From: a virus
DNA length: 37,598 nt
IMG/VR virus record: IMGVR_UViG_3300034112_001864
Location: 1-37,598 of that record
Direction: 5' to 3' (one strand)
The translations under genes and the position numbers were made by a program. Within the stretch, counting starts at the first letter, position 1. The number at the start of each line of letters is the position of its first letter. Positions 21,605 to 28,812 of the stretch are shown one piece after another. The notes below the pieces were generated by a model. The model was not told the origin of the DNA. It made no database searches and worked only from the letters and a program-made list of their open reading frames with translations.

Positions 21605-22181
21605 GGCGCGCATTTCATCGCTCTTGCGCGAGGGCATAGAAGAGCACCAGCAGACGGTCGCCTTCTGGGCTGAGAACACCTATGCGGACCTGGCTGCAAA
21701 CTGCCAGAGCCCCATAGAGCGCCTGTTGCTGGCGCCGCTCATGTTCATTTGGCCGCAGTGCCTGTCTCCGCGGTACGAAGGCCCGGGCGATCGTGAGCGC
21801 GAAGCGCGGCTCTATGCCCAGTATCGCGTCGGTGATCGCAAACTTGACTTCGCCTACATCGTGACGCCGCTGCAAGAGCCGTGGGAAATCAGGCTCGGCA
21901 TCGAGTGCGACGGTCACGAGTATCATTCGAGCGTCGAGCAGAAGGCCAACGACAACGAGCGCACCATCGAGGTCGTCTCGGAGCAGGGCTTCAACATCAT
22001 CCGCTTCTCAGGCTCGCAGATCAGCCGCGACCCGAAGGCCTGTGCCGCCAAGGTGGCCGAAGCCGTTGACGGCATCTTCCAGAGCAACGTGTTCGCCTAT
22101 GTGAAGCGCAAGAACACGGACGCCTATCGCGGCATGATTGGCCCGCTTCTCTCCAACATCGCGGAAGGGGATGTGCCATGA
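21594..22181 (+). CDS. DUF559/Vsr-like PD-(D/E)XK nuclease, 195 aa
   Basis: SPIERLLLAPL near 39-49, RVGDRKLDFAYIV near 78-90, GIECDGHEYHSS near 103-114 with the acidic E-x-D pair, and QKANDNERTIEVVSEQGFNIIRFSGSQI near 116-143 reproduce the fold of DUF559 and Vsr-type endonucleases. GTG start overlaps the helicase stop. It may process recombination or replication intermediates, or take part in host DNA breakdown. The exact substrate cannot be read from sequence. Confidence 0.75.
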   Translation: MTIEARISSLLREGIEEHQQTVAFWAENTYADLAANCQSPIERLLLAPLMFIWPQCLSPRYEGPGDREREARLYAQYRVGDRKLDFAYIVTPLQEPWEIRLGIECDGHEYHSSVEQKANDNERTIEVVSEQGFNIIRFSGSQISRDPKACAAKVAEAVDGIFQSNVFAYVKRKNTDAYRGMIGPLLSNIAEGDVP

Positions 22182-22459
22182 GCTTCATCGCTGACCCGAT
22201 CGCGCGCTGCTCCAACGAGGCGCACAACGCCAAGTCATCCCGGGAGCGCTCTGCCCGGGCGTGGCTGATCGTGAATGCGATCGAGGTTTATGGCCCGTAT
22301 GTTTCTCTCAGAGAGCTTGGCCGCAAGACCAACATCAACCTCAGCACGTTGAACGCTGATCTCAATCGGCTCGAAGCAGATGGCCTAGTCGTTCGAGAGA
22401 CCATGCCGCTCAAGTATCACGCTAAATCTCCCCGGCATGTTTGGAGCTTGAAACCGTGA
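22178..22459 (+). CDS. Winged-helix DNA-binding protein, 93 aa
   Basis: ATGA overlap with the nuclease gene. Residues about 25-90 form a winged helix (WLIVNAIEVYGPYVSLRELG, then NINLSTLNADLNRLEADGLV). The stop overlaps the next start (TGATG). Likely a small regulator of the middle operon; no named family. Confidence 0.7.
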   Translation: MSFIADPIARCSNEAHNAKSSRERSARAWLIVNAIEVYGPYVSLRELGRKTNINLSTLNADLNRLEADGLVVRETMPLKYHAKSPRHVWSLKP

Positions 22460-22716
22460 TGTGGCGCCGCGCCGTAATGGCGATCTCACTTCCGTTAGCG
22501 ACGCTCTGCGCTTTTTACCTTTTCGGGGTCGCCGCAGAACTCCAAGCGATTGGCGCGCACGACTACGCGAGCATCCAAGTTGCTCTCGGCCTTTGCATGG
22601 CGGCATGGGCCGCGTTGGCGATCTGTTGGCTGATTTGGAGCCCAAGCCATCAAGAATGGTTTGGCGACGACGAAGAAGAAGAAGGCTCGTCAATGACCAG
22701 CGAGCAGGAGCTTTGA
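22459..22716 (+). CDS. Two-TM membrane protein with acidic tail, 85 aa
   Basis: Hydrophobic segments at about 6-24 (VMAISLPLATLCAFYLFGV) and 40-60 (VALGLCMAAWAALAICWLIW), then an acidic tail (DDEEEE). ATG at 22459 is used because it overlaps the upstream stop. No family recognised; a membrane role in superinfection exclusion is possible but unsupported. Confidence 0.6.
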   Translation: MWRRAVMAISLPLATLCAFYLFGVAAELQAIGAHDYASIQVALGLCMAAWAALAICWLIWSPSHQEWFGDDEEEEGSSMTSEQEL

Positions 22717-22717
22717 A

Positions 22718-23224
22718 ATGAAAATCACGAAGAGCCCCTGGACAGAGGAATGCGTTCAACTCTTGCGCCGGTTGCGGCTTGTTGAAGGGCTGGCTTGCAG
22801 CGAGATCGCTCGCCATCTGACCGCGCTTACGGGCCGTAGGTTCTCCCGTAACTCCGTGATCTCGAAATGCGATCGGCTTGGCTTTGAAGCGCCGTCGCAC
22901 CTTCGGGGCAATCGCGAGCGGCAAGCCTCAGCGTTGTCGAACCGCCGCGAGCGCCCGCCGAAGATCGCGCGCGAAGCGAAGCCGCCTAAGCCATTCTCGC
23001 AGCCAAGAGCGCCGATCGCTTGGAAGCGCTCAGAGGGCCCAGCGCGCGGCGACTGGAACATGCCCTGGTCAAAGCATGTGGACTTCAAGCACTGCGCCAT
23101 GTTCATCGGGGAAGAGAGCGGGAGCCAAGGCTTGGTTTGCGGCAAGCCCGCGACGCATGGCGTCTATTGCGAGCACTGCGCGGCGTTTTCGTATCAGCCT
23201 CTCAGACTTGCGGACGCAGCATGA
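22718..23224 (+). CDS. gcrA: GcrA-family cell-cycle regulator, 168 aa
   Basis: The N-terminal 57 residues match the GcrA DNA-binding pattern: SPWTEECVQLLRRL, EGLACSEIARHL and the recognition helix RNSVISKCDRLGF. The C-terminal region ends in the family-type Cys/His block (C126, CGKP at 141-144, YCEHC at 150-154, then YQPL). In Caulobacter, GcrA binds sigma70-RNA polymerase and activates promoters at CcrM-methylated GANTC sites. A phage copy could redirect or mimic that control during infection. It overlaps the Mom-like gene by 4 nt (ATGA), so the two are made together. The linker (about 60-115) is basic and low in complexity. Confidence 0.85.
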   Translation: MKITKSPWTEECVQLLRRLRLVEGLACSEIARHLTALTGRRFSRNSVISKCDRLGFEAPSHLRGNRERQASALSNRRERPPKIAREAKPPKPFSQPRAPIAWKRSEGPARGDWNMPWSKHVDFKHCAMFIGEESGSQGLVCGKPATHGVYCEHCAAFSYQPLRLADAA

Positions 23225-23811
23225 GCGAACGTGACTCCCCCCTTCGGTATGAGTTTCCGCTGCTGGACTTCCCAGCAAGTCGGATCGTGGACAGGGCAAG
23301 AGAATTAACGGTGAAAGTGTGCTACAAGGACCACGCAGTCGGACTGGTCGAAGCGTGGCATTCAAGGCTTCCAAAAACCCAGAGCGGGCCGTGGATGTTT
23401 GCATTCTCTGCCTCGTTTGAGGGGCGCACGTATGCAGTCGCGTTGTGGAACAATCCAAGCGCGCGTGGATTGCCGCAGACATGGCTGGAACTACGCAGAC
23501 TAGCAGCGGCTCCAGACGCACCGCGAAATACATGCTCGTTCATGCTGGGGCGAATGAGCCGATATTTTAAATTGCACCATCCCGAGATCGAGCGGCTGAT
23601 TTCATACCAAGACTCCGCCGTTCATACAGGCACGATTTACAAAGCATCTAATTGGACGCAAGGCGCCGTTTCTAAAGCGCGGGCTCGCGACCGCTCAAAG
23701 CCGCGCGTTGGCACGCGAAGGGACTATCGGTCCAATCTCAACGGGGCCGCTCCCGACGCGGCGGAAAAAATCCGGTGGGAATTTTCGCTAGCGCTGAAGG
23801 GGGCAGCATGA
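23221..23811 (+). CDS. Mom-like GNAT-fold DNA adenine modification protein, 196 aa
   Basis: Residues 45-145 follow the Mom family layout: AWHSRLP (45-51), FEGRTYAVALWNNPS (66-80), ELRRLAAAP (90-98), APRNTCSFMLGRM (100-112), and the conserved block SYQD (128-131) plus HTGTIYKASNW (135-145). In phage Mu, Mom converts adenines to N6-carbamoylmethyl-adenine and protects phage DNA from restriction. The C-terminal 45 residues are basic and Ser/Arg-rich, suited to DNA contact. Start at 23221 overlaps the GcrA stop. The exact modification made here is unknown, and no Mu com-like RNA regulator is seen. Confidence 0.7.
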   Translation: MSERDSPLRYEFPLLDFPASRIVDRARELTVKVCYKDHAVGLVEAWHSRLPKTQSGPWMFAFSASFEGRTYAVALWNNPSARGLPQTWLELRRLAAAPDAPRNTCSFMLGRMSRYFKLHHPEIERLISYQDSAVHTGTIYKASNWTQGAVSKARARDRSKPRVGTRRDYRSNLNGAAPDAAEKIRWEFSLALKGAA

Positions 23812-24071
23812 CCGGCGAACTCCATTCTCTCCCCCGCCCAAATCGCGAACCTCCAGAGCACATCACAGTGCCGATAGATGAGTTTGCTGACCGGCTAGGG
23901 CAGCTTATCGCTGATGGCGAAGACAAAGCCTCGCGGCTGACCATGACGGCGTTGTCCGTCCCGGCAGCAACACAAGCCGACTTCAACGAAACCAACGAAG
24001 CCACAAACCAAGTCCGCGCTCGTCTCTACGCAGCGCAGTTGAAGGTCTTGATGAAGGGGATAGGGGGGTGA
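23808..24071 (+). CDS. Small hypothetical protein, 87 aa
   Basis: ATGA overlap with the Mom-like gene. Hydrophilic N-terminus, then a helical body (IDEFADRLGQLIADGEDKAS). No zinc motif or membrane segment. Last gene of the GcrA-Mom operon before a new promoter. Confidence 0.55.
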   Translation: MTGELHSLPRPNREPPEHITVPIDEFADRLGQLIADGEDKASRLTMTALSVPAATQADFNETNEATNQVRARLYAAQLKVLMKGIGG

Positions 24072-24076
24072 GCCGC

Positions 24077-24105
24077 TTGACAGCGAGTATAGGATATCCT
24101 ATATC
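24077..24105 (+). promoter_or_regulatory. Sigma70-type promoter with palindromic operator in spacer
   Basis: TTGACA (24077-24082), 17-nt spacer, TATATC (24100-24105). The perfect palindrome TATAGGATATCCTATA (24088-24103) fills the spacer and overlaps the -10. Outer GCG/CGC bases at 24083-24085 and 24106-24108 extend the symmetry. A repressor bound here would block polymerase directly. Confidence 0.8.
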
Positions 24106-24125
24106 CGCTGCATCAGGAGGCAAAC

Positions 24126-24410
24126 ATGGCGACGTTCAAGTATTTCGCAGACATCAACGGCACGACCAGCGAGCTGACGAATGTCTGGCACGACGGTCAC
24201 GTTTCAACGGCGGCGCATCACTTCTCTGGCCTGACGCCAGAGGGCGCTCGTGTTGCCGCCACCCGCAAGATTGAGATGAAGGCCCGCCCCTCGCGTCACG
24301 AGTGCGACGCGCGCTGCATCAACGCAACTGGCCGCGTTATGAAGTGTGAGTGCTCTTGCGGCGGCAAGAACCACGGACGCGGGTTTTCTTGCGAGATGGT
24401 GGCAGCATGA
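24126..24410 (+). CDS. Small Cys-rich phage protein, 94 aa
   Basis: AGGAGG lies 6 nt before ATG 24126. Residues 58-90 carry a Cys/His pattern (HECDARC, then CECSCGGKNHG and SC), which recurs in small phage proteins and suggests a zinc site. The first 50 residues look beta-rich. First gene behind the palindromic promoter, so likely tightly regulated. Confidence 0.7.
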   Translation: MATFKYFADINGTTSELTNVWHDGHVSTAAHHFSGLTPEGARVAATRKIEMKARPSRHECDARCINATGRVMKCECSCGGKNHGRGFSCEMVAA

Positions 24411-24598
24411 CCAGCGAATCCCAGCGCAGAGCCAACAAGAAACAGGACGCCACCCGGAAACGGGTGGCGCTTTGGCTTGAGCCTGATGACGCCAAAGAGT
24501 TGGCGAAGATCATGCGCAAGCACGGTCTCCCGTCGCGCATTGCCGCGCTTCGGCATCTAATAGCCGAGTCAAAAGCCCATGATCTGCCCCCGCGCTGA
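24407..24598 (+). CDS. Ribbon-helix-helix-like protein, 63 aa
   Basis: ATGA overlap with the preceding gene. RKRVALWLEPDDAKELAKIM followed by a second helix (PSRIAALRHLIAESK) fits a short RHH DNA-binding fold. It may be the repressor of the palindromic promoter upstream, since it is the second gene behind that site; this is inferred from position. Confidence 0.6.
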   Translation: MTSESQRRANKKQDATRKRVALWLEPDDAKELAKIMRKHGLPSRIAALRHLIAESKAHDLPPR

Positions 24599-24779
24599 GT
24601 GCCCCATAGAGCGTATCCGCGTTGCCATCAACGCCACGCTCAAGGACGCCAAGCGAGCGCAGAGCGAAACCGTGATGTCCTGCACCTTCTGCAAGAAAAC
24701 AGTAGGCTGGAGACACGTCGGAGACCAAGACATCCCCCTTGCTCATGAAGAGGTTTGGGGAGCGCAAAAGAGGGCTTGA
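24579..24779 (+). CDS. Small Cys-containing protein, 66 aa
   Basis: Overlaps the RHH gene by 20 nt in another frame. Two Cys near the start (ICPRAECP) and a CTFC pair at about 35-38 could bind metal. Its end runs into the next promoter, whose -35 begins 4 nt before the end of the stop codon. No family recognised. Confidence 0.5.
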   Translation: MICPRAECPIERIRVAINATLKDAKRAQSETVMSCTFCKKTVGWRHVGDQDIPLAHEEVWGAQKRA

Positions 24780-24804
24780 CCCCTACGCAGCTTCTGCGTA
24801 TATA
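24776..24804 (+). promoter_or_regulatory. Sigma70-type promoter with inverted repeat in spacer
   Basis: TTGACC (24776-24781), 17-nt spacer, TATATA (24799-24804). ACGCAG-CTT-CTGCGT (24785-24799) is a perfect inverted repeat inside the spacer, another operator-like site but unlike the one at 24088 in sequence. Confidence 0.75.
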
Positions 24805-24855
24805 GAGGGTGTCGCCAACGGGGAATGATCCACGGGGCGGCGGGAACAAAACCAA

Positions 24856-25056
24856 ATGAGCACCTACACCGTTTACGCCAACGTCGAGCAAAAAGACTTC
24901 TCTGAAGTCTCAAGACATCGCTCGCTTAAAGCCGCTGGCAAATCGTATCAGGCCGCGCATACGGGCAATCTTCGCCGAGTGCTTGACCAAGATGGTAATG
25001 ACGTAACCAGCGCGGCGTGTGATGCGGTCAATGCGGTCGCTGAAAATGACCGCTGA
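24856..25056 (+). CDS. Small hypothetical protein, 66 aa
   Basis: First gene after the 24776 promoter. The sequence is alpha/beta in look (TYTVYANVEQKDFSEVSRH, then RRVLDQDGNDVTSAACDAVN) and lacks obvious motifs. Overlaps the next gene by 11 nt. Confidence 0.6.
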   Translation: MSTYTVYANVEQKDFSEVSRHRSLKAAGKSYQAAHTGNLRRVLDQDGNDVTSAACDAVNAVAENDR

Positions 25057-25240
25057 AGAATACCGCGCAGCCTTAGCAGCCCTTGGCCTTAGTCAGGTCG
25101 GGGCTGCTCCCGTTTTGGGCGTTAGCCCGCGCACAGCGCAAACCTACGCCGCAGAAGGCCCAAGCGGTCCTGCTGCACTTGCCATTCGCCTGCTGTTGGA
25201 ATTGCCGCCAGCAAAGCGCGCGCGCTACATCGAAGGCTAG
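25046..25240 (+). CDS. Small HTH transcription regulator, 64 aa
   Basis: ATG at 25046 is favoured; two upstream Met codons in frame would overlap the previous gene more. YRAALAALGLSQVGAAPVLGVSPRTAQTYAAEG is a clear XRE-like HTH, and the C-terminal helix (ALAIRLLLELPP) is typical of small phage repressors. It may act on the palindromic promoter just upstream. Confidence 0.65.
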   Translation: MTAEEYRAALAALGLSQVGAAPVLGVSPRTAQTYAAEGPSGPAALAIRLLLELPPAKRARYIEG

Positions 25241-25319
25241 AGCGGGCCATGTTTAAGGAAGAGATTTGGGGAGCGGCCACAGGCAAGCGCAGCGCGTAAA
25301 GTTTGTGTTAGTGGCTTCG

Positions 25320-25373
25320 CCCGTTCCGTAGTGGCGTGATCCAATCATCAAGCTGTAAGACCCGTTCCGCCAC
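25320..25373. repeat. Direct and inverted repeats in the gap before the late genes
   Basis: CCCGTTCCG occurs at 25320-25328 and 25361-25369, 41 bp apart. GTGGCG (25331-25336) is mirrored by CGCCAC (25368-25373). The 185-nt gap between 25240 and 25426 has no gene. It may carry late-operon control sequences; no clear promoter hexamers were found. Confidence 0.4.
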
Positions 25374-25425
25374 CTATGGCGTTTGTGCAAGCTACCCAAA
25401 GACCAGACGGGCAAGCGCGCACACG

Positions 25426-25734
25426 ATGGAAGAGTTCTTATCAAACCCGCTGCTGCTCCTCGTCCTTGGGTACTTTTTAGCGCGGTGGGATAAGCGCGGA
25501 GACCAGCAGATAGGCGGCGAGGTTTCGTTTTCAGCCTTGAAGGCATCCATCGAAGAGAAGTTCAGAAGCGTCTTCCAGCGCCTTGATGTCTTAGACGACA
25601 GCCGCGCCAAGCATGACGAGCGCATCTCCGATCTGGTCAACCAAGTGCATGAGCTTGTCGCCCGCTTAGATGTGCTCATCGGCATCGGCCGCAGCGAGGC
25701 CATGCGACACAAGCAACGGGGCATCGCAGTTTGA
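25426..25734 (+). CDS. Membrane-anchored coiled-coil protein, 102 aa
   Basis: ATG at 25426 gives an N-terminal hydrophobic segment (LLLLVLGYFLARW) followed by a coiled coil at about 40-85 (IEEKFRSVFQRLDVLDDSRA, then HDERISDLVNQVHELVARLD). Small phage proteins of this type occur near lysis or packaging genes. Function unknown. Confidence 0.6.
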   Translation: MEEFLSNPLLLLVLGYFLARWDKRGDQQIGGEVSFSALKASIEEKFRSVFQRLDVLDDSRAKHDERISDLVNQVHELVARLDVLIGIGRSEAMRHKQRGIAV

Positions 25735-26432
25735 GCCTCACCACAGAGACATACGCAGCAGCCCGCAATGAAGCCATGCTCTCCGGCGCAAAGCCGCGCG
25801 ATCTGCTTGAAGCCCTAGAGACCATAAACCGGCTAGAGGCCGTCAACGCCGCTCTGGTCCGCAATGCCGCTTGGGCCAGAGGCGCTAGAGGCGACGCCAC
25901 CACCAAGATCCCCGGCCTGACTGATACGCTGACTGAGCTGGTCCGTCGCTTCGCTGCCTGCGGCATTGTCCGCTACGCCGACATGAACGATCTTCACCGC
26001 CACAAGTCCGCACTCTGCAAGGCGCTGAAGACTCTCGCCCCATCGGTCAAGATCGAGACCCTGATAGGCGAAGGCTACGAGATCGTCTCAGGCTTCGATG
26101 AGCTTTACCGGCTGCTCCACCAAGGCAAGCAGCCATCGCTCCGGGCCAACGGCTTCACCGTCAAGCAGACCGCGATCCTGAAGCACCTGGTGCTCCGCGG
26201 CTCCGCCCACGTTGACCAGATCGCCTGCCTTCAACGCCATATGTCCAACATCCGCGCAGCCCTCAAGAAAGCTGGCCTCTCCAAGAAGATCACCATCTCC
26301 ACCCACGGGGGAGAAGGCCTCTACACCTTGGACAAGGGCAAGGACATTCTCGAAGCGCTCCTCTCTGGCGAAACCCGCACAGAGCCAAAGCGCCCCAAGC
26401 AACCAACCCTCGCACTGGTGCACGCAGCATGA
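25731..26432 (+). CDS. Tandem winged-helix regulator, 233 aa
   Basis: A TTG start overlaps the previous stop (TTGA). Two segments resemble the C-terminal half of OmpR/PhoB winged helices: residues about 62-120, ending IETLIGEGYEIVSG, and about 140-203, ending ISTHGGEGLYTLDKG, where OmpR proteins have the 'GxGY' wing. No receiver domain is present. Position just before the terminase genes suggests an activator of late transcription. The fold call is by eye. Confidence 0.55.
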   Translation: MSLTTETYAAARNEAMLSGAKPRDLLEALETINRLEAVNAALVRNAAWARGARGDATTKIPGLTDTLTELVRRFAACGIVRYADMNDLHRHKSALCKALKTLAPSVKIETLIGEGYEIVSGFDELYRLLHQGKQPSLRANGFTVKQTAILKHLVLRGSAHVDQIACLQRHMSNIRAALKKAGLSKKITISTHGGEGLYTLDKGKDILEALLSGETRTEPKRPKQPTLALVHAA

Positions 26433-26758
26433 AACGCTACATCGCAAGATACTCAGGCAAGGACGGCTTTGAAGAACGCTACGAGGTGATCGACACGAAC
26501 ACCGGGGAAAGCATCTCAGGCCAACTCCCGTATCACACCGCCAACGACAAGGCCCGCATGCTCAACCAAGAGCCAGACGCCAGCGGCTTTGCCTTCGCAC
26601 CTGTTGCCATGCTCGCGCCGACCATTCATGCCGATCTTGCAGCCGAACTCCTGAAACAATGGCAGTCAGGCAATACGCTCCTCCAGATCCCGATTGGCCA
26701 AGACCAAGACTTCCAGTTCACACCGATCTTTATTGTTAACGAGCCCGACAATGGCTAG
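26429..26758 (+). CDS. Hypothetical phage protein, 109 aa
   Basis: ATGA overlap with the winged-helix gene. Mixed alpha/beta composition (MKRYIARYSGKDGFEERYEV, then LLQIPIGQDQDFQFTPIFIV), no known motif. Overlaps the DUF5681 gene by 8 nt. Probably an accessory packaging or DNA-handling protein by position only. Confidence 0.6.
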   Translation: MKRYIARYSGKDGFEERYEVIDTNTGESISGQLPYHTANDKARMLNQEPDASGFAFAPVAMLAPTIHADLAAELLKQWQSGNTLLQIPIGQDQDFQFTPIFIVNEPDNG

Positions 26759-27158
26759 GCGCACCAAGAAAACAGAGGCCGAAGCCAAACCTGAGAGCAA
26801 GTCTCAATCAGGTCGCGAGGCGACGCAGTGGAAGCCCGGCCAATCGGGCAATCCTGGCGGCCGTCCGGCGGTGATCCGAGAGATTCGCGACCTCGCCAGA
26901 GAGAACACGCTCAAGGCCTTCAACACGCTGCTCAACGCCTGCGAGGCCGAAGATGCGCCTTGGGCGGCTCGCGTTGCAGCAGCGGCCCACATCCTCGACC
27001 GGGGCTACGGCAAGCCCACCCAGCACGTCTCTCAGACCGTGCGCCACATTAAGCAGATGACCGATGACGAGCTTCTCGCCTACCTCAGCGGCGTTGAGTC
27101 CGCCGACAGCAGCGAGGGAATTGCTGCGCCGGAGAGCGATCAGGGCAAGCCTCACTGA
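26751..27158 (+). CDS. DUF5681 protein / small terminase candidate, 135 aa
   Basis: The DUF5681 signature WKPGQSGNPGGRP lies at about 28-40, after a Lys/Glu-rich N-terminus. A helical body (AFNTLLNACEAEDAPWAARVA, shortened by me) and RGYGKPTQ follow. Family members typically sit directly before a large terminase and are taken as the small terminase or DNA-recognition subunit. The last 95 nt overlap the terminase frame. Confidence 0.7.
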   Translation: MARRTKKTEAEAKPESKSQSGREATQWKPGQSGNPGGRPAVIREIRDLARENTLKAFNTLLNACEAEDAPWAARVAAAAHILDRGYGKPTQHVSQTVRHIKQMTDDELLAYLSGVESADSSEGIAAPESDQGKPH

Positions 27159-28518
27159 ATGGGCTAGAGCGTGTGGCTATGAGCCTGCGCCGCACCACGC
27201 GATCCTGATCGATCGGCTTGAGCGCTTAGCGCGCGGCGAGTTCCGGCGGCTGTTCGTGTTTATGCCGCCGGGCTCGGCCAAATCGACCTATGCCTCGATC
27301 CTTTTCCCGCCGTGGTATCTGGCGCAGGGCAACTCAGGCCATGTGCTGGCGGCTTCTCACACGGTCACGCTGGCTGAGCGCTTTGCCCGCAAGGTGCGCA
27401 ACACAGTAGAGGAGCACGCCCACGAACTGGGTTTTGGTCTCTCTGCTGACAGCACGGCGGCAGGCCGATGGGAAACCAACACCGGCAAAGAATACCTTGC
27501 CGCAGGCGTCGGGACCGGCATCGCGGGCTTCCGTGCGGGGCTGGGGCTCATTGACGATCCCGTGGCGTCTCGCGAGCAAGCCGACAGCGAGCGCGCCCGC
27601 AACACCACTTGGAACTGGTACGAGGATGACTTCTCAAACCGCCTGATCCCCGGCGCGCTTGAGCTAATCATACAAACTCGCTGGCACGAAGATGATCTGG
27701 GCGGGCGCTTGCTTGCCCGTGACGACGGCATCGCGACGCACGTTCTCTCGCTCCCGGCTGAAGCAGGCCAAGACGATCCTCTTGGCCGTGCGCCTGGCGA
27801 GTTTCTGTGGGAAGGGGAGTATGGCTACGCGCAGCGCTTGCGCGAAAAGAAAGCGGCCTATGTCGCCGCCGGCGACAAGCGGAGCTGGGCGTCCATGTTT
27901 CAGCAGAACCCCGTGCCGGATGAAGGCTTGTTCTTGGACGTGGGGAAAATCCAGCGGACGAAGGCCCCGCCGACCGCGGAGGTTCGCGTCTATGCCGCCA
28001 GTGACTACGCCACCAAGGACGGCTCAGGCGATTACACTGTGCATGTGGTTGGCGGGCTCGACGCTGACGACAATCTCCACATCCTTGACCTATGGCGCAA
28101 GCAGACCACGACTGACGTCTGGGTCGAGCAGATGAAGAACATGGTCCGCTCTTGGCTCCCGCTCGAATGGGGCGAGGAGAACGGCGTCATCATCAAGGCC
28201 GTCAGCCCTCAGATCGACTCCAAGTTCGCCCAGGAGCCGAAGGCCTACGTCTCCCGCGTCCAGTACCCGGTGATCCACGACAAGCCGACGCGAGCCCGCA
28301 CGCTGCAAGCCCGCATCGCCAGCGGCAAGCTCTGCATCTCACCGGACGCCTATTGGGCTGACGAGCTAATCGCGGAGCTTTCGCGCTTCCCAGCCTCAAC
28401 CCATGACGACCAAGTGGATGCGGTGGCGCTGCTCTCAATCGTTGCGGCTACGCGCGGCCCGCCGAAGAAGAAGAAGGCTGCAGGCCCGCCCGCAAGCGGC
28501 TCATTCTGGGGAACGTAA
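27064..28518 (+). CDS. terL: Terminase large subunit, 484 aa
   Basis: An N-terminal ATPase with Walker A MPPGSAKST (67-75) and Walker B LGLIDD (160-165), and a C-terminal RNase H-like nuclease with YAASDYATKDGSGDYT near 305-322 and HDDQVDAVAL near 455, are all visible. It packages concatemeric DNA into the portal. ATG 27064 makes a 95-nt overlap with the DUF5681 gene; a TTG at 27121 would start at residue 20 and leave about 38 nt of overlap. Length is close to P22 gp2-type terminases. Confidence 0.93.
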   Translation: MTSFSPTSAALSPPTAARELLRRRAIRASLTEWARACGYEPAPHHAILIDRLERLARGEFRRLFVFMPPGSAKSTYASILFPPWYLAQGNSGHVLAASHTVTLAERFARKVRNTVEEHAHELGFGLSADSTAAGRWETNTGKEYLAAGVGTGIAGFRAGLGLIDDPVASREQADSERARNTTWNWYEDDFSNRLIPGALELIIQTRWHEDDLGGRLLARDDGIATHVLSLPAEAGQDDPLGRAPGEFLWEGEYGYAQRLREKKAAYVAAGDKRSWASMFQQNPVPDEGLFLDVGKIQRTKAPPTAEVRVYAASDYATKDGSGDYTVHVVGGLDADDNLHILDLWRKQTTTDVWVEQMKNMVRSWLPLEWGEENGVIIKAVSPQIDSKFAQEPKAYVSRVQYPVIHDKPTRARTLQARIASGKLCISPDAYWADELIAELSRFPASTHDDQVDAVALLSIVAATRGPPKKKKAAGPPASGSFWGT

Positions 28519-28520
28519 TC

Positions 28521-28778
28521 ATGAGACGCGCCCCCAAGCCCATCCTCATAGAGCGCTGGAATCCCCCTGAGACTTGCCGCATAGCCTGGAGCGCAGAGCC
28601 CAAGGCTTCTGTTTTCACGGGGAACGTAAAGCCCGAGGAGAAGGAGCGAGCGCTTCAAGAGATGCACAGGGCCATCCGCGCCGATGGCTACGATCCTGAA
28701 GCCTGCGAGATTGTCTGGCGGATGATCGATGTGGGCTGGGGCTGGGTGGCGAGAGTGCGCGAAGCCTCAGCAGCGTAA
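28521..28778 (+). CDS. Small hypothetical protein, 85 aa
   Basis: Starts 2 nt after the terminase stop. Contains a helical stretch (KPEEKERALQEMHRAIRADG) and a Trp-rich end (WRMIDVGWGWVARV). No family recognised. It is followed by a copy of the repeated late intergenic element. Confidence 0.6.
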   Translation: MRRAPKPILIERWNPPETCRIAWSAEPKASVFTGNVKPEEKERALQEMHRAIRADGYDPEACEIVWRMIDVGWGWVARVREASAA

Positions 28779-28782
28779 CACC

Positions 28783-28805
28783 CGCAAGCCCCGTTCCAAC
28801 TAAAC
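28783..28805 (+). repeat. Late-region intergenic element, copy C
   Basis: Begins 4 nt after a TAA stop: GCAAGCCC-CG-TTCC-A, then AACT and AAAC. It lies upstream of the portal gene. One base shorter than copies A and B in the right half. Confidence 0.55.
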
Positions 28806-28812
28806 ACGCATT

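Noticed and set aside
25320-25373. tRNA gene suggested by GTGGCG/CGCCAC and tRNA-Leu-like sequence on the minus strand.
   Set aside because: The enclosed span is about 43 nt, with no T-arm GTTCRA or CCA end.
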